Shown: positions 1 through 54,718, counted from the first letter of the stretch. The stretch: DNA of 64,000 nucleotides from Amorphochlora amoebiformis (GCA_054601695.1 BAAHQB010000353.1:62001-126000); one strand, 5' to 3'. Numbers and translations are program-made. Notes: generated by a model not told the origin, from the sequence alone.

Positions 1-40
1 ATTATATATATATATATATATATATATTGTATATATGTGG

Positions 41-76
<36 letters not shown>

Positions 77-120
77 ATGTACATTCTCTGGTCCCGATCA
101 ACAAGAATGGAAAGATCCAC

Positions 121-169
<49 letters not shown>

Positions 170-207
170 TATGTATATTAACATGTAAAATTATTGAAAA
201 ATGGATC

Positions 208-243
<36 letters not shown>

Positions 244-304
244 TAAAAATATATAAATTTTCGCATTCTATTTGTTGTGCATTTATTGATTATGTGTATA
301 AATT

Positions 305-340
<36 letters not shown>

Positions 341-425
341 CATACACATATATATATATATATATATATATATGTAGACATTACACGAAAGTGGATATCC
401 AGGATCAAGATCTTCATTTCACGGG

Positions 426-503
<78 letters not shown>

Positions 504-618
504 ATGTATATTATGTGTATACATGTGCATATACATATGTGTATGTATGTATATATATGTGTGTATGTATGTATGTATGTATATGTATGTATACACATAT
601 GTATATACACATATATGC

Positions 619-680
<62 letters not shown>

Positions 681-693
681 ACATATATATATA

Positions 694-731
<38 letters not shown>

Positions 732-908
732 TATTATGTTAGGTTTTACATAACTTCATGGTGCAACATATACATACAATAACAATATACACACGTAATG
801 GTTTTGATTTATCTGTTTTTGTACTATTCATTATTATTCATACTGATAACATGCTTATTTATGGGGTGAATATATGCATAATATTGTATGTTATGTATAT
901 ACATTCTC

Positions 909-940
<32 letters not shown>

Positions 941-980
941 ATATATATATTGCAATATATATATATATACGCATATATAT

Positions 981-1011
<31 letters not shown>

Positions 1012-1075
1012 GTATATATATGTATATATGTGTATATGTATTTATCAAGGCACGACAGTATATTCGAGGATTAAA
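1..1075. repeat. (AT)n tracts with small unique islands at the left edge
   Basis: Mostly (AT)n and (TG)n microsatellite. Two unique islands stand out. At about 91-123, read on the minus strand, a TATTCAG acceptor-like site and a GTACAT donor-like site flank a short open stretch that can read [11 protein letters not shown]. At about 375-424, read on the plus strand, an ATATGTAG acceptor-like site and a GTAATAT donor-like site flank another. Both have the form of exon islands seen elsewhere in this window, but they are too short to assign to a gene. The long Tyr/Ile reading frames here are translated AT repeat. Confidence 0.5.
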
Positions 1076-2588
1076 TTCTTGCAATTTGAAGTCGACATAT
1101 ATCCAACTTCTAGACTCTTAGAGGAAAGTTCAATATATCCCATCAGATGAACCAACAGACGTTTTCAGCATCAAGTTCTTATCTAAAGTAACGCTAGTAA
1201 CTAGAGTAACGCTAGTAACTAGAGTAATAGTAACTGGAGTAACGCTAGTAACTAGAGTAACGCCAGTAACTGGAGTAACGCTAGTAACGGTTGATTCTGA
1301 GTCCACTTAGATAGTATATTATAATCTATAATCTCTATAATCTAGTTAACTACAAACGGTCGGACGGTACGAAAACAGCCTGTAACACATCCCATAGATC
1401 GTAGATATATCGGTCTGTAGATATGTGTACATATATTGTAGAGATATCCCACTGTTTTATTCTGTTATGTAGGAGACAGACTAGTGGGTACGCCCCAGAC
1501 GCTTGTGCTGATGCGCATCCGAACGTACTGCGGCATGCGCATGTGATAATATCAATACATACTGGTATTTTATACGAACTTCATACTAGTTCATGCGTGC
1601 GCATACATGCCAGTATAGACTCATACGTACGCGTAAACGTTTGTATATGTACTCTAAACCATCTAGATCTAGCAGGAGTTTAGCTTACACTTACATACTA
1701 GACTGTATACAAGACATTATCTAGTTATTATCGAGGTTAAATCTAGTATACTACAACTACTCATCGTGATAATATGAGTTAGAATACGCCCTAGACGCTA
1801 CTAATATATTTAGAGACATTCATACTACTAGTGTGCTGATACGAATCCGGGCCCTGCGCATGTGATAGCAATATCTTGCATATGATTGTTATACGAACTT
1901 CATACGTACGTACGTACACATACGTAGAATTATAGCTTAGTAAGCTTACACCAGTTATACTCTAGACTGTATACGAGACATTATCCACTAAGCTGGCAGT
2001 GTGGCTTGTGAACAAAAGCTAAGAACATCTTGTCTATTTCTAGTATGTTACTATATTCGATGGATGTCAAAATTTTGCCTGAGTCTAGTAAGTTTATCTA
2101 ATAGCTAGAAGAGTATACGTATACGTAAATGTACCAGTTAGACGTCCAGAGACTCTAGACGCACATTCATCTATATCATTGTTGCACCTAGTTCATACAA
2201 GTACAATTGATGCTATTGAACACGTATGAGTATTTACGTATGATAATACCACAGGGCTGAGCTAGATCCTGGAGATCTACTAGATCTCGAAAATCATTCA
2301 TGGTTGAATATCTAGAATATCCTCTACATCCCGCGGTAGGCTACCTGAGTCCTATATCACATCCTGTATCATTTAGATCATGATCGAAAACGAAATATCT
2401 AGTACTTAAGAGTTATAGAATTCATACGATAACTAGTTAAACTACTTAGAGTTCTATGGTGAATCTTATGAAGATCAATCAATCAATCAAGCGGTGAAAA
2501 GGAATCTAATGAAATTAAATTAATCGGAGATGAAATTTTGGGGCCACGTACATGAATAAAACCACGACGACACATCACTTAACATTTT
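1076..2588. other. Intergenic spacer rich in CTAG, with tandem repeats and a diverged duplication
   Basis: No gene is supported here. The stretch lies downstream of the stop codon of the minus-strand KPTWK gene (2589). About 1188-1292 holds an 18-bp tandem repeat whose core is AGTAACGCTAGTAACT. About 1466-1722 and 1780-1990 are two diverged direct copies sharing, in order, ACGCC..AGACGCT, TGCGCATGTGATA, TTATACGAACTTCATAC, and AGACTGTATAC.AGACATTATC. The tetranucleotide CTAG is conspicuously frequent. A GATCAATCAATCAATCAAG run lies at about 2475. Confidence 0.55.
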
Positions 2589-2854
2589 CTACACTAGTAA
2601 GGTGCTATTCTGCGCGGGTTCAGAAGCCTCGATCAAACTGACATGGTTCGATTCATTTTCCGTTACCTCTTTCTCTTCATTATCTCCATCAGGAGCCTTA
2701 GAAATGGAAATAACTCTTGGGGGCTCTCTCATACCGAATTTCTCTTTCGAGAGGCGTCCAGGCCACACACCTGTTCTCTCGAATACGACTTTGCTTGGAG
2801 TGACGCATGCGTCGAATATTATCTGATGGGAGTGGTTTGGAATAAGTATACAAC

Positions 2855-2894
<40 letters not shown>

Positions 2895-3143
2895 TTCTAG
2901 AATAGAATCTTTGCACTTTCTTTCATGGCATCAACATGAAGATATATAAATATTCTAGAATACAATCTTTGCACTTTCTTTCATGGCATCAACATGAAGT
3001 CAATATTCAAAAAAAAAGGTCCAGGAAGGCGAGGAGGTGTGTTTTTCACGTATGATATGATTGTTTATTCAACAACGTTGAATTGATAATTTAAAGAACT
3101 TAAAATTTAAATTGAGAGAGAAAAATGGAGGGAACAAACGTAT

Positions 3144-3196
<53 letters not shown>

Positions 3197-3291
3197 GTAT
3201 ATATGAATTGCGTCATTCATATGTTGAAATATGTGTTAGAAAGACACAAAGAGGAGAAATAGATGGTGATGGAGGGAACAAATAAAATATC

Positions 3292-3323
<32 letters not shown>

Positions 3324-3669
3324 ATACATATATACATATATCTCATACATATACATACATACACATACATATACATAGATATATATTTATGTACACATAC
3401 ATATTTTAATATTAATGTGAATTTACATCTTGTTACACTTACAAACACAATGAAGGTATTATTTACTACATATACATATATAAAATATATATTATACTTA
3501 TATAAATATTATTATATTTTTGTTTAGATATAAATGGACATACCGGATAAGATGTTGGAGAAGCAGTTACAGGGCTAGGGCTAGGAACTCCGGCTTGAGA
3601 AGGGGGAATACATGCTACACGACCATCGATATTGCCTGCAGATGTTATTATTGTCGTGTTTATTGTTAT

Positions 3670-3729
<60 letters not shown>

Positions 3730-3772
3730 ATTTATACATGTATTTATTTATACATGCAGATGTAATTGTTGT

Positions 3773-3810
<38 letters not shown>

Positions 3811-4000
3811 ATTTATAGATATATTTATTTATGCATATAGATGCATTTCACTGAACAGACAACTTTCTTGTTGAAATACCTACAAGAGGCTATGTTTATA
3901 TTTATACATATATATATATATATGTGTGTGTGTATGTATTATATACATATAGATGCATTTCACTAACTTTCTTGTTAAAAAACCTAGAAGAGGCTATATT

Positions 4001-4041
<41 letters not shown>

Positions 4042-4221
4042 CATAGATAGATAGATATCCTTGTTATATACAATACATATATATATATACATATGCACGC
4101 ATGCCAAATAGATGCATTTTATTTCACTAACCAACTTTCCTGTCGAAAAACCTACAAGAGGCAAGGTTTAAAGGGTCGACCGTGTTACAATCGAGACTGG
4201 CTGACACTGTACCTCCGCGCT

Positions 4222-4267
<46 letters not shown>

Positions 4268-4336
4268 TGTATACAATAATCGTGAATGCGCTGCGCACTT
4301 TTTAAGAGACTATTCTTGTCCAAAATAATTTATATT

Positions 4337-4394
<58 letters not shown>

Positions 4395-4465
4395 ACAATA
4401 TATATATATATACCTATATACAATATTATATATGAGTAGCATTCTTTAGCATACTTGCGCGTATG

Positions 4466-4514
<49 letters not shown>

Positions 4515-4552
4515 ATACAGTATACATATATATATATGTGTGTGTGTATACA

Positions 4553-4587
<35 letters not shown>

Positions 4588-4676
4588 TAGCATTCTTTAG
4601 TATACTTGCGCGTAATAATGATATGTATGAAGTTCTCTTCAACGATAACACAAAGGTAACGGTATACGTAATATAC

Positions 4677-4707
<31 letters not shown>

Positions 4708-4904
4708 ACATATACTAAATAAAAAGATTGCAATAAAGTTCAAGGTATTATATATTACTACCATTTACTAGGTATTATATCACTACCATTTTTAGCAGAT
4801 GCAACGGTACTACTCCCACTTAATAGCAGGATTATTTTCATTACTACGAGATACAATACCGAACGTGTAATAACGTCACGTCACGGACATATCTTAAAAT
4901 ACTT

Positions 4905-4951
<47 letters not shown>

Positions 4952-4992
4952 CGACCGAACGTGTAACGTCACGGACATATCTTAAAATACTT

Positions 4993-5035
<43 letters not shown>

Positions 5036-5218
5036 TATATACGACTCGAGTTAGGACGTTTAGTATTACTGCAGTGTCACATACCGAATTGCTGTCGTTA
5101 GTATTATTAGATTTAATATATCGGTATTATTAGATTTAATACATCGGTATTACTACACTATCACATACCGGATTTGTGCTTGGTCTTGGCTGCTCATCGA
5201 AGACATCTTGAACCTATG

Positions 5219-5273
<55 letters not shown>

Positions 5274-5318
5274 CATGTAAGTCAATATTTATACATATAT
5301 ATATATTTTATATATTTG

Positions 5319-5370
<52 letters not shown>

Positions 5371-5695
5371 ATATATACATATTGGTAACGGCAAAAGTAT
5401 TTTCGATAAACTCAAACCATACATGTGATGTCATATTTGCGAGATAATTACATAATTGTACCGTACAGTGATATTCATATCCTTGCAATTTTAAACAAAA
5501 AAATGTGTATAATACGGTATTTAATGTAATTTAATATTCATGGGATGGTACCGTAAAGTTTAGAGTCTTGCAGAGGGTTCCTTGTGGGCATAAAACCCTA
5601 GGAGGGTCGCTAATTGTGTCGCAAGCAATGTAGTTCACACCTAATGTAGTATATGATTTGTATTTATTATTGTGCGAATATTATATATATATATA

Positions 5696-5745
<50 letters not shown>

Positions 5746-6400
5746 ACAGCACACATGACAACGTAAAACATTCAATTCCATGACGGCAAAGTCCGACTTT
5801 AGAGAATATACATAAAACACGTACATATATGATACATGTATATTACATTTATATACTATATATGTACAATAATAATAATAATAATAGTAATAATATATAT
5901 TAATATTAGATCTTGTGTACCAGGAGATTGCTCATCGGTGTCGAATGTGAGCGGGAGGCCCTGAACTCTGCCCAGGGTCGGATTAAAAGGACCCGAACAG
6001 CAACCAGGGAAGTCGTCTGACGTATCTCCCTGCGGCGTTAATTTATAAGTTAAAAAGCCACTAGACCTGACCCTTACCCTGGGGTTGGATGGGGTGAGAT
6101 AAGCGAGATGTTTGAGAGCATCGAATGTGTTTATTAATAAAGCGTATAAAAATCTGATGTTTTGTTCTCAGGGTTTCGTTCCATATTTTAGCATGATATG
6201 TCAGATATAGCTAAGCGCATGAATAAAGAGAGCAAGAACACACGAGAGAGAGAGAGAGAGAGAGCGAAAGACATTGAAATACTCACATTTTGGCAGGCGG
6301 GAGTAAACTGGTTGCAGCAGAAGCTTGTACACCAGGTGACTACTTCCTCTTCTACGGTGAAGGCTTCAGCTGACCCTTGTGTTCCAGGGCTGATATATAT

Positions 6401-6451
<51 letters not shown>

Positions 6452-6670
6452 TAAATATTGTGTCCATGTTAAGCTATATTTCAACAACAGCAGGCGATAA
6501 AGTACTGTATTGACAGAAAATTACCAAAACATTATAGTGGTCTACTTTTGGTACATATATATATATATTTATATATATATATATATATATATATTATTAG
6601 ATAGATATATATATATATATATAGTGTGTGTGTATGTATAAAATATATATGGACATGTATATACATATAT

Positions 6671-6722
<52 letters not shown>

Positions 6723-8097
6723 AACATAATTGCATATCACCCATGAACACGATATACACGCAAAACACGAGATAAGATACTCACCATCCCAAGCTGCTGA
6801 CAGATGGCGTGACGGTAACGGGATTTTGGCTCGGACTAGTGGTGGGGGTCACGGTCGACGGAGTTACACTTGGGATCCCTGTCGTCGGAGTTTCGGTGAA
6901 ACGTTCGAAGGGGAAGGGAGTAGGCGGCCCGATGTCGATAGGGGGTTTGGTTGGCTTCTTGGTGGGGACGGCCCATGTTGGTTTCTTCGTGGGAGGAGTT
7001 TGTTTCCACGTTGGTTTCTGGTTGTTGGGTTGGGAGAGGGTGTTAGGTATTTCTTCAGTGTATAATAAATTATTTGCGAATTCGAATATTGGACACACCA
7101 ACCATCTGTATTTGATACCTTTGTAGGCGACGCCTTCCAAGTGGGCTTTTTCGTCGGAGTAGCCTTCCACGTGGGTTTTTTCGTCGGAGAAGCCTTCCAC
7201 GTGGGTTTTTTCGTCGGAGAAGCCTTCCACGTGGGTTTTTTCGTCGGGGAAGCCTTCCACGTGGGTTTCTTCGTCGGAGACGGTGCCTTCCATGTAGGCT
7301 TCTTCGTCGGAGACGGAGCTTTCCAAGTGGGTTTCTTCGTCGGAGACGGTGCCTTCCAGGTAGGCTTCTTTGTCGGAGACGGAGCTTTCCAAGTGGGTTT
7401 CTTCGTCGGAGACGGAGCTTTCCAAGTGGGTTTCTTGGTTGGAGACGGTGCCTTCCATGTAGGCTTCTTCGTCGGAGAGGGAGCCTTCCAAGTTGGTTTC
7501 TTGGTCGGAGACGGTGCCTTCCATGTAGGCTTCTTCGTCGGAGAGGGAGCTTTCCAAGTTGGTTTCTTGGTCGGAGACGGTGCCTTCCAGGTGGGCTTCT
7601 TCGTCGGAGAGGGAGCCTTCCAAGTTGGTTTCTTCGTCGGAGAGGGAGCCTTCCAAGTTGGTTTCTTCGTCGGAGAAGGAGCCTTCCAAGTAGGTTTCTT
7701 CGTCGGTGAGGGCGGCTTCCACGTGGGTTTTTTGGTCGGCGACGACGCCTTCCATGTAGGTTTCTGGAATAACAAAGTAAACCAAAACTGTGATTCCGGA
7801 CTTGATTACTCTACAGTAGGCTAGAGGGTAGGATTCGGGTACGAAATAGGATACCTTGGTTGGCTTGTGCCCGGCTCTATCCTCAGTCGTCTGGAATTGT
7901 TCAGAAAACCAGTCAATATTCACGACTTTCAGAACATTACCTAATTACTGTATTTTTGGACCGCGATTCTAACAAATAACAATTTTTTTGGTGAGAGCAA
8001 CGGGTACCTCTAGGGTGTTCTCCACACCCACCTCGACCCGGGCCGGAGCGACCGGGGTTGAGAAGAGGATGAGAGCGAATGCCACTGCTGCTATCAT
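2589..8097 (-). CDS. Secreted KPTWK-repeat protein with Cys-containing C-terminus
   Basis: Exons, 5' to 3' on the minus strand: 8008-8097, 7855-7890, 7119-7763, 6785-7017, 6287-6389, 5921-6029, 5552-5640, possibly a 21-base exon 5390-5410, then 5169-5213, 4132-4219, 3544-3635 and 2589-2822 (TAG stop). Apart from the uncertain 5390-5410 piece, all junctions are GT..AG and phases agree. The first Met followed by a hydrophobic run ([11 protein letters not shown]) sets the start; it should be a cleaved signal peptide, so the product is probably extracellular or wall-associated. Exon 3 encodes 20 tandem KPTWK units, followed by a Pro/Thr linker ([12 protein letters not shown]) and Cys-containing segments such as [17 protein letters not shown] and [19 protein letters not shown]. 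The tail is acidic and hydrophilic ([12 protein letters not shown]). No transmembrane helix is seen. Total is about 590 residues. I recognise no named family; adhesion or extracellular-matrix roles are guesses. A longer frame overlapping the repeats (acidic, LEG-rich) is a shadow: splicing at 7764-7854 restores [10 protein letters not shown]. Confidence 0.78.
2883..2998. repeat. 58-bp tandem duplication in the last intron of the KPTWK gene
   Basis: Two almost identical copies, each running from TATATAAATATTCTAGAATA through TGGCATCAACATGAAG, lie head to tail beside an (AT)n tract. They sit between exons 3544-3635 and 2589-2822 of the minus-strand gene. This resembles the exon-edge copies seen elsewhere, although no intact copy of this piece is visible as an exon. 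Confidence 0.75.
3834..4010. repeat. Truncated copies of the 3' edge of KPTWK-gene exon 4132-4219
   Basis: On the minus strand, exon 4132-4219 ends with TTCGACAGGAAAGTTG followed by a GTTAGTG donor and intron sequence AAATAAAATGCATC. Two partial copies, at about 3838-3900 and 3946-4000, carry the same exon end and intron start, each fused to (AT)n. They lie in the intron just downstream of the exon. Confidence 0.7.
4740..5168. repeat. Duplicated segments in a KPTWK-gene intron
   Basis: ACCGAACGTGTAA..GTCACGGACATATCTTAAAATACTTCA occurs twice (about 4859-4908 and 4953-4994), each time followed by (AT)n. TATTATTAGATTTAATA..TCGGTATTA is also repeated (5100-5155). A partial copy of the donor side of exon 5169-5213 (GTCACATACCG) lies at about 5076-5087. 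Confidence 0.65.
7119..7763 (-). repeat. Coding minisatellite, 33/30-bp units encoding [11 protein letters not shown]
   Basis: This exon is 15 units of 11 residues ([11 protein letters not shown] and close variants) followed by 5 units of 10 residues ([10 protein letters not shown]). The units keep frame perfectly across 645 bases. The shift from 33 to 30 bp near the 3' end shows the array grew in at least two episodes. Lys/Trp-rich tandem repeats next to a signal peptide fit a secreted structural or carbohydrate-associated protein. Confidence 0.9.
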
Positions 8098-8543
8098 CGC
8101 TGGGCGGGATGTGAATCGGGCGGATGAAGAGAGTTTGTGGTATGCGAGTGACCGCCACGTAATGGTCAACCATTTTAAGGCGATTTCAGCTTTAAATGCA
8201 CTTTTCACATAGAATGAATACCAATGACTTTTATTATGGTAAAGTCACCTAAATAAATAATAGTTTTTTTCATGCTCAATCATTCTTAAAGGTTTAGACG
8301 CCTGTCCGACATTGTCCTCCATAGTGACATATGTCACTCTGGATGACATGACATGTCACACTGGATGACCTTTAAGTCACCTTAAGTGACATGTACGAAA
8401 TGTCATTCAAGGTGACATCATTGGGTCGATGACTTGATGGGCTTCACATATCTTCAAATAGATATCCACATATCCCTATTTTTATCACCTGTCGAAGGTC
8501 CACGTCTCGACCCTGAAGGCGGTTCGCAGGGCAGGAGAGGAGA
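8098..8543. promoter_or_regulatory. Shared divergent promoter region with GTGACAT palindromes
   Basis: The interval separates the start codons of the minus-strand KPTWK gene (8097) and the plus-strand SLC35-like gene (8544). It is free of (AT)n. It contains AGTGACATATGTCACT, a perfect 16-base palindrome at 8323-8338, followed by further GACATGTC, GTCAC and GTGAC half-sites up to about 8430. A bidirectional promoter with a repeated transcription-factor site is a reasonable inference; no TATA box or mapped start is evident. Confidence 0.5.
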
Positions 8544-33591
<25,048 letters not shown>

Positions 33592-33968
33592 AGATCCTCA
33601 GAGATTCCAGAGATGGCCGGGGATCGTCTCAACAGTAGTACCCGGCAATTCCCGATACTACCCGGTAGCATCAGCGTTTGGGACTATTGAGTGACAAGTC
33701 GTGATCTCACGCCATGTCACGCTCTTTTTTCCCCCCTGAGAATCGATTGTTCGAAATGTTCGAAGTGTTGGAAATGTTCGAAATGTTGTCGAAATGTTCG
33801 AAATGTTGTCGAAATGTTCGACATGTTGTCGAAATGTTCGAAATGTTGTCGAAATGTTCGAAATGTTCGAAATGTTGTCGAAATGTTCGAAATGTGCGTA
33901 TCTGAGAGATTATCCAAGTGGCATAATTCAAACGGACTTTAAGCAAATGACTGACTTTTTTTTTTACA

Positions 33969-34008
<40 letters not shown>

Positions 34009-34011
34009 TGT

Positions 34012-34069
<58 letters not shown>

Positions 34070-34178
34070 CTATATATATTTATATCAAACAAAGAGGTAT
34101 ATTTTAGGTATTCTTTTAAATATATATATATATATATATATAGACTATCTTAGGGCGTAGCAACTATATAATATATAC

Positions 34179-34240
<62 letters not shown>

Positions 34241-34537
34241 CATATACACATACATACATATATACACATATATATATATATATAATATACATATATATAT
34301 ATATATATATGTGTGTGTATGTGTATATTTATGTACATATGTGAATATGTATATATATATATATATGTGTGTGTATATAGGCTACCTTAGGGCGTTGCAA
34401 CTCGAGCAATAGCTCTCAAGCTTAGCCTACATATATATATACATACACATATACATATATATATATATGTGTATATATATATATATACATATATATAAAT
34501 ATATACAATATATATAAATATACATATATATATATAG
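33592..34537. other. Spacer with a dispersed repeat and an 18/20-bp minisatellite
   Basis: About 33600-33722 is one copy of a dispersed repeat also found at about 63290-63430 (see findings). About 33750-33895 is a TTCGAAATGTTGTCGAAATG minisatellite; its Asn-Val-Arg frames are spurious. AT microsatellites follow, with truncated exon copies at 34142-34166 and 34380-34432. Confidence 0.6.
34142..34432 (+). repeat. Two truncated copies of GT61-gene exon 34538-34600
   Basis: TATAGACTATCTTAGGGCGTAGCAAC (34142) and TATAGGCTACCTTAGGGCGTTGCAACTC (34378) match the start of the intact exon at 34538 and run into AT tracts. Confidence 0.82.
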
Positions 34538-46435
<11,898 letters not shown>

Positions 46436-47474
46436 ATAAGGTAAACTATTCATTCGTGAGCAAGTGATGTAAAAATTCCTAGAATCCAGCTTGAATGAGG
46501 CACGCAAATCGAGAAATAATCATTGTATACAGTCTTCAGTCCTCTAGATCATGGATCTCAGTTTCATCATTTTTTCATGTGCATTAGACAAAGCTCAAGA
46601 GTGTGAGTTTAGTGATAACAATTAGAGATGTGTCAGCAGTCATCTGCACTAAATGCAATCGGATCTATGATACTAGGATATCAGTTAAACTAGACACAGA
46701 TCTAGCAAATAATAGAGGTACATACATCATACTCACCTCGAGAATAACTTATGTGTTGTCATGTGTATGGAAAAATACATAAGCATCAACCTGGACTACA
46801 AGGTAATTAAATATATATGTATATATATATATCTAGATATATATATATATATATATCATCATAGTCTAGTGAGTCTATTAATTATCTAGGATATAATATT
46901 ATCCAGATTATTACTGCGGAGATTGTCTTCTCGATTATCTAGTTATACAACTGAATGAATCTGACACATGTTACTAGCCTTTAGCCTAGTGTCCGTCCAT
47001 CTGGACAGTTGTACACAACATAGCCACTTACAGGTATTCCGCAGTATAACAACTGCCATTAACTGGTAAAAGCTTCCAAGTGGAGATTATGTTCTCGAAT
47101 CTCGATTATCTAGTTATACTGAATCAATCTGGCCTTCTAGCCTGGTGTGCGTCGATCTGGACAGTTGTTAGCGTTGATGTATACAACATAGCCACTTACA
47201 GGTGCCAAAGACATTCCGCAGTAAGCTTCCAAGTGGAGACTAGCTAGCTAGTAATTAATAATTCTAACTCTAGTATCCCAGATCTACTCCATCTAATAGG
47301 CCAGGAGATAGATTTAGGTTGGTCACTTTGAGTCTTTGGGAAAAGGGCAGTTTTTGAAAAATTTTTGGTCTTCGAATATCGGCATTTTTAACTCGGGAGG
47401 AGACACGTGTTCGCTTGAGGATTCACCTTTGCTGGCCCTGATTCATGATATATGTATACGTTAATGTTCTATAT

Positions 47475-47536
<62 letters not shown>

Positions 47537-47599
47537 ACAGACATTGGCATACCATGCTGTATATGTATTCCAAATTATACATGCATACATGTATAGAAT
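46436..47599. other. Convergent intergenic spacer with a diverged tandem duplication
   Basis: The stretch lies between two genes' stop codons (46435 plus, 47600 minus). Units 46918-47080 and 47081-47236 share CTCGATTATCTAGTTATAC, TCTGGACAGTTGT, ACAACATAGCCACTTACAGGT, ATTCCGCAGTA and AGCTTCCAAGTGGAGA. CTAG is frequent, as in 1076-2588. An AT tract lies at 47480-47530. No gene is seen. Confidence 0.65.
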
Positions 47600-47653
47600 C
47601 TATTTATGACTAGCGAGAGAAGTCGACAGATATATATATACACAAACAATCAC

Positions 47654-47728
<75 letters not shown>

Positions 47729-47785
47729 GGATAGTTACATGAAGAAATCCCGAACAGACTCTCTGCTTGCCTCCACTTTCAATTG

Positions 47786-47821
<36 letters not shown>

Positions 47822-47842
47822 ATATAATAATATATAAATATA

Positions 47843-47883
<41 letters not shown>

Positions 47884-47988
47884 ATATAGTCTTTTTTTAT
47901 GGAGTGACATACAAATCAGTTGTTAAAATATGACATTCGCATTTCTATATGTACAGACAAACATAACGTATTTGCCGATTATATATAT

Positions 47989-48045
<57 letters not shown>

Positions 48046-48083
48046 GTCTGTACGTGTAATTGTAATATATACACAAATACATG

Positions 48084-48114
<31 letters not shown>

Positions 48115-48678
48115 GTATCTCCATATTTAAACATAAGATACAATACACACACACAGAGACATCTATATATAAATATTTATATTATATATATTATGATATA
48201 TATATATACCTCTTCAAACATAGCATGTGGTCTCGGCTGTGGTAGCATCTTAGGGGTTAGGGTTAGGGTTAGGTTCAAAGCTAGCACTAGCACTACGACA
48301 AAGCTTTGATCTAGGGTTAGGATTAGGGTTAGTTATTAGATAGAGCTAGGGTAAGCAGTTTGGTATAGGATTGTCGATTATGATAACGCCAACAGCGTGA
48401 TTAAGGCTAGGGTTACGGTTACTGTCATCATGACAGGCTAGAGATACGGTTAGCGTTACAACTTGCTCAAGTCTAGACTACGCTACGGCTAGGGTTAGAG
48501 TTAGGGTTAGGTTTGTGATAGAGATAGGGTTAGGGTTAGGGTTAGGTTCGTGTTAGGGTTAGGGTTAGGTTCGTGTTAGGGTTAGGGTTAGGGTTAGGGT
48601 TAGGGTTAGGGTTACAGCATCGTCGGATGGTGAACAGCATTGACACACAACACAGTTTTCACGGTGCAGACGGTCCAT
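47600..48678 (-). CDS. Small Cys-rich protein, unknown
   Basis: Minus-strand exons: 48616-48678 (ATG; reads [20 protein letters not shown]), one or more unresolved small exons in 48249-48615, then 48210-48248 ([13 protein letters not shown]), 47909-47944 ([12 protein letters not shown]), 47739-47785 ([15 protein letters not shown]) and 47600-47609 (HK, TAG). Junctions are GT..AG and phases agree for the last four. The first intron begins GTAACCCTAACCC, a telomeric-repeat intron in the same sense as elsewhere. The N-terminal CxxC and CC pattern could bind metal or form disulfides. The plus strand is also open over 48609-48690 and 47727-47787, so the strand call is moderate. It follows the GT32-like gene on the same strand. 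Confidence 0.42.
48249..48615 (-). repeat. Telomere-type repeats of the small gene
   Basis: TTAGGG on the plus strand (CCCTAA in the sense of the gene) at 48251-48335 and 48480-48612, with variants such as TTAGGTTCGTG (three times). Short unique islands between may be microexons. Confidence 0.75.
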
Positions 48679-48740
48679 TATTGAATCTTTTTGTATGGAT
48701 ATTATAATATATATATATATATATGTACATTATATTATAT

Positions 48741-48802
<62 letters not shown>

Positions 48803-48840
48803 ATTACGTACTATATGGTTATCCCGGTGAAGATGGTGCA

Positions 48841-53832
<4,992 letters not shown>

Positions 53833-53834
53833 CT

Positions 53835-53876
53835 GGATATATAACTATATATATATATATATATACATATATATAA

Positions 53877-53922
<46 letters not shown>

Positions 53923-53976
53923 CGCATTCTGGAACTTAGACTCAAACGAGACATCATTATATCTGGATATACAACT

Positions 53977-54065
<89 letters not shown>

Positions 54066-54110
54066 TCTGGAACTTAGGCTCAAATGATACATTATTATAT
54101 CTGGATATAC

Positions 54111-54144
<34 letters not shown>

Positions 54145-54200
54145 GCATTCTGGAACTTAGACTCAAATGAAACATCGTTATATCTGGATATATAACTATA
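53835..54200 (-). repeat. Three truncated copies of GT32-gene exon 53760-53832
   Basis: GCATTCTGGAACTTAG(G/A)CTCAAA.GA.ACAT followed by ATTATATCTGGATAT recurs at about 53926, 54061 and 54144, alternating with AT tracts. On the minus strand these are the first half of the exon with its TATCCAG acceptor; all lack the second half and the donor. Confidence 0.9.
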
Positions 54201-54266
54201 TTATATACATATATATATATATGTATATATATAACATATATATATATATATAAATATATATGTGTA

Positions 54267-54331
<65 letters not shown>

Positions 54332-54621
54332 TAATTATAATACAGAGTGTATCCTTGGTATTTGAATTTAGTGAGTTTACAATTGCATGCTTTGGTTGTG
54401 TAAGCTATGTCTACCCACTAGTGGGTATGTATTTGCATGTTTTGGTTGTGGAAGCTATGTTTACCCACTAGTGGGTATGTATTTGCTTGCTTTCGTTGTG
54501 TAAGCTATGTTTACCCACTCTCTTTACCACAAAACCCTCTCCGCTAACTACATATGTATGTTACCTAAATATATACACACATATAATATTGTATATTCGA
54601 TATATATCTATATATATATAT

Positions 54622-54655
<34 letters not shown>

Positions 54656-54676
54656 ATATATATATATATAATATAT

Positions 54677-54718
<42 letters not shown>

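Noticed and set aside
6781-7923. 380-residue acidic EETHLEG-type frame overlapping the KPTWK repeats
   Set aside because: It is the longest frame here, but it has no signal peptide. Splicing of introns 7764-7854 and 7018-7118 joins KPTWK units exactly in the other frame.
33714-34153. Asn-Val-Arg/Glu-Met-Phe-rich proteins on both strands
   Set aside because: Translated TTCGAAATGTTG minisatellite.
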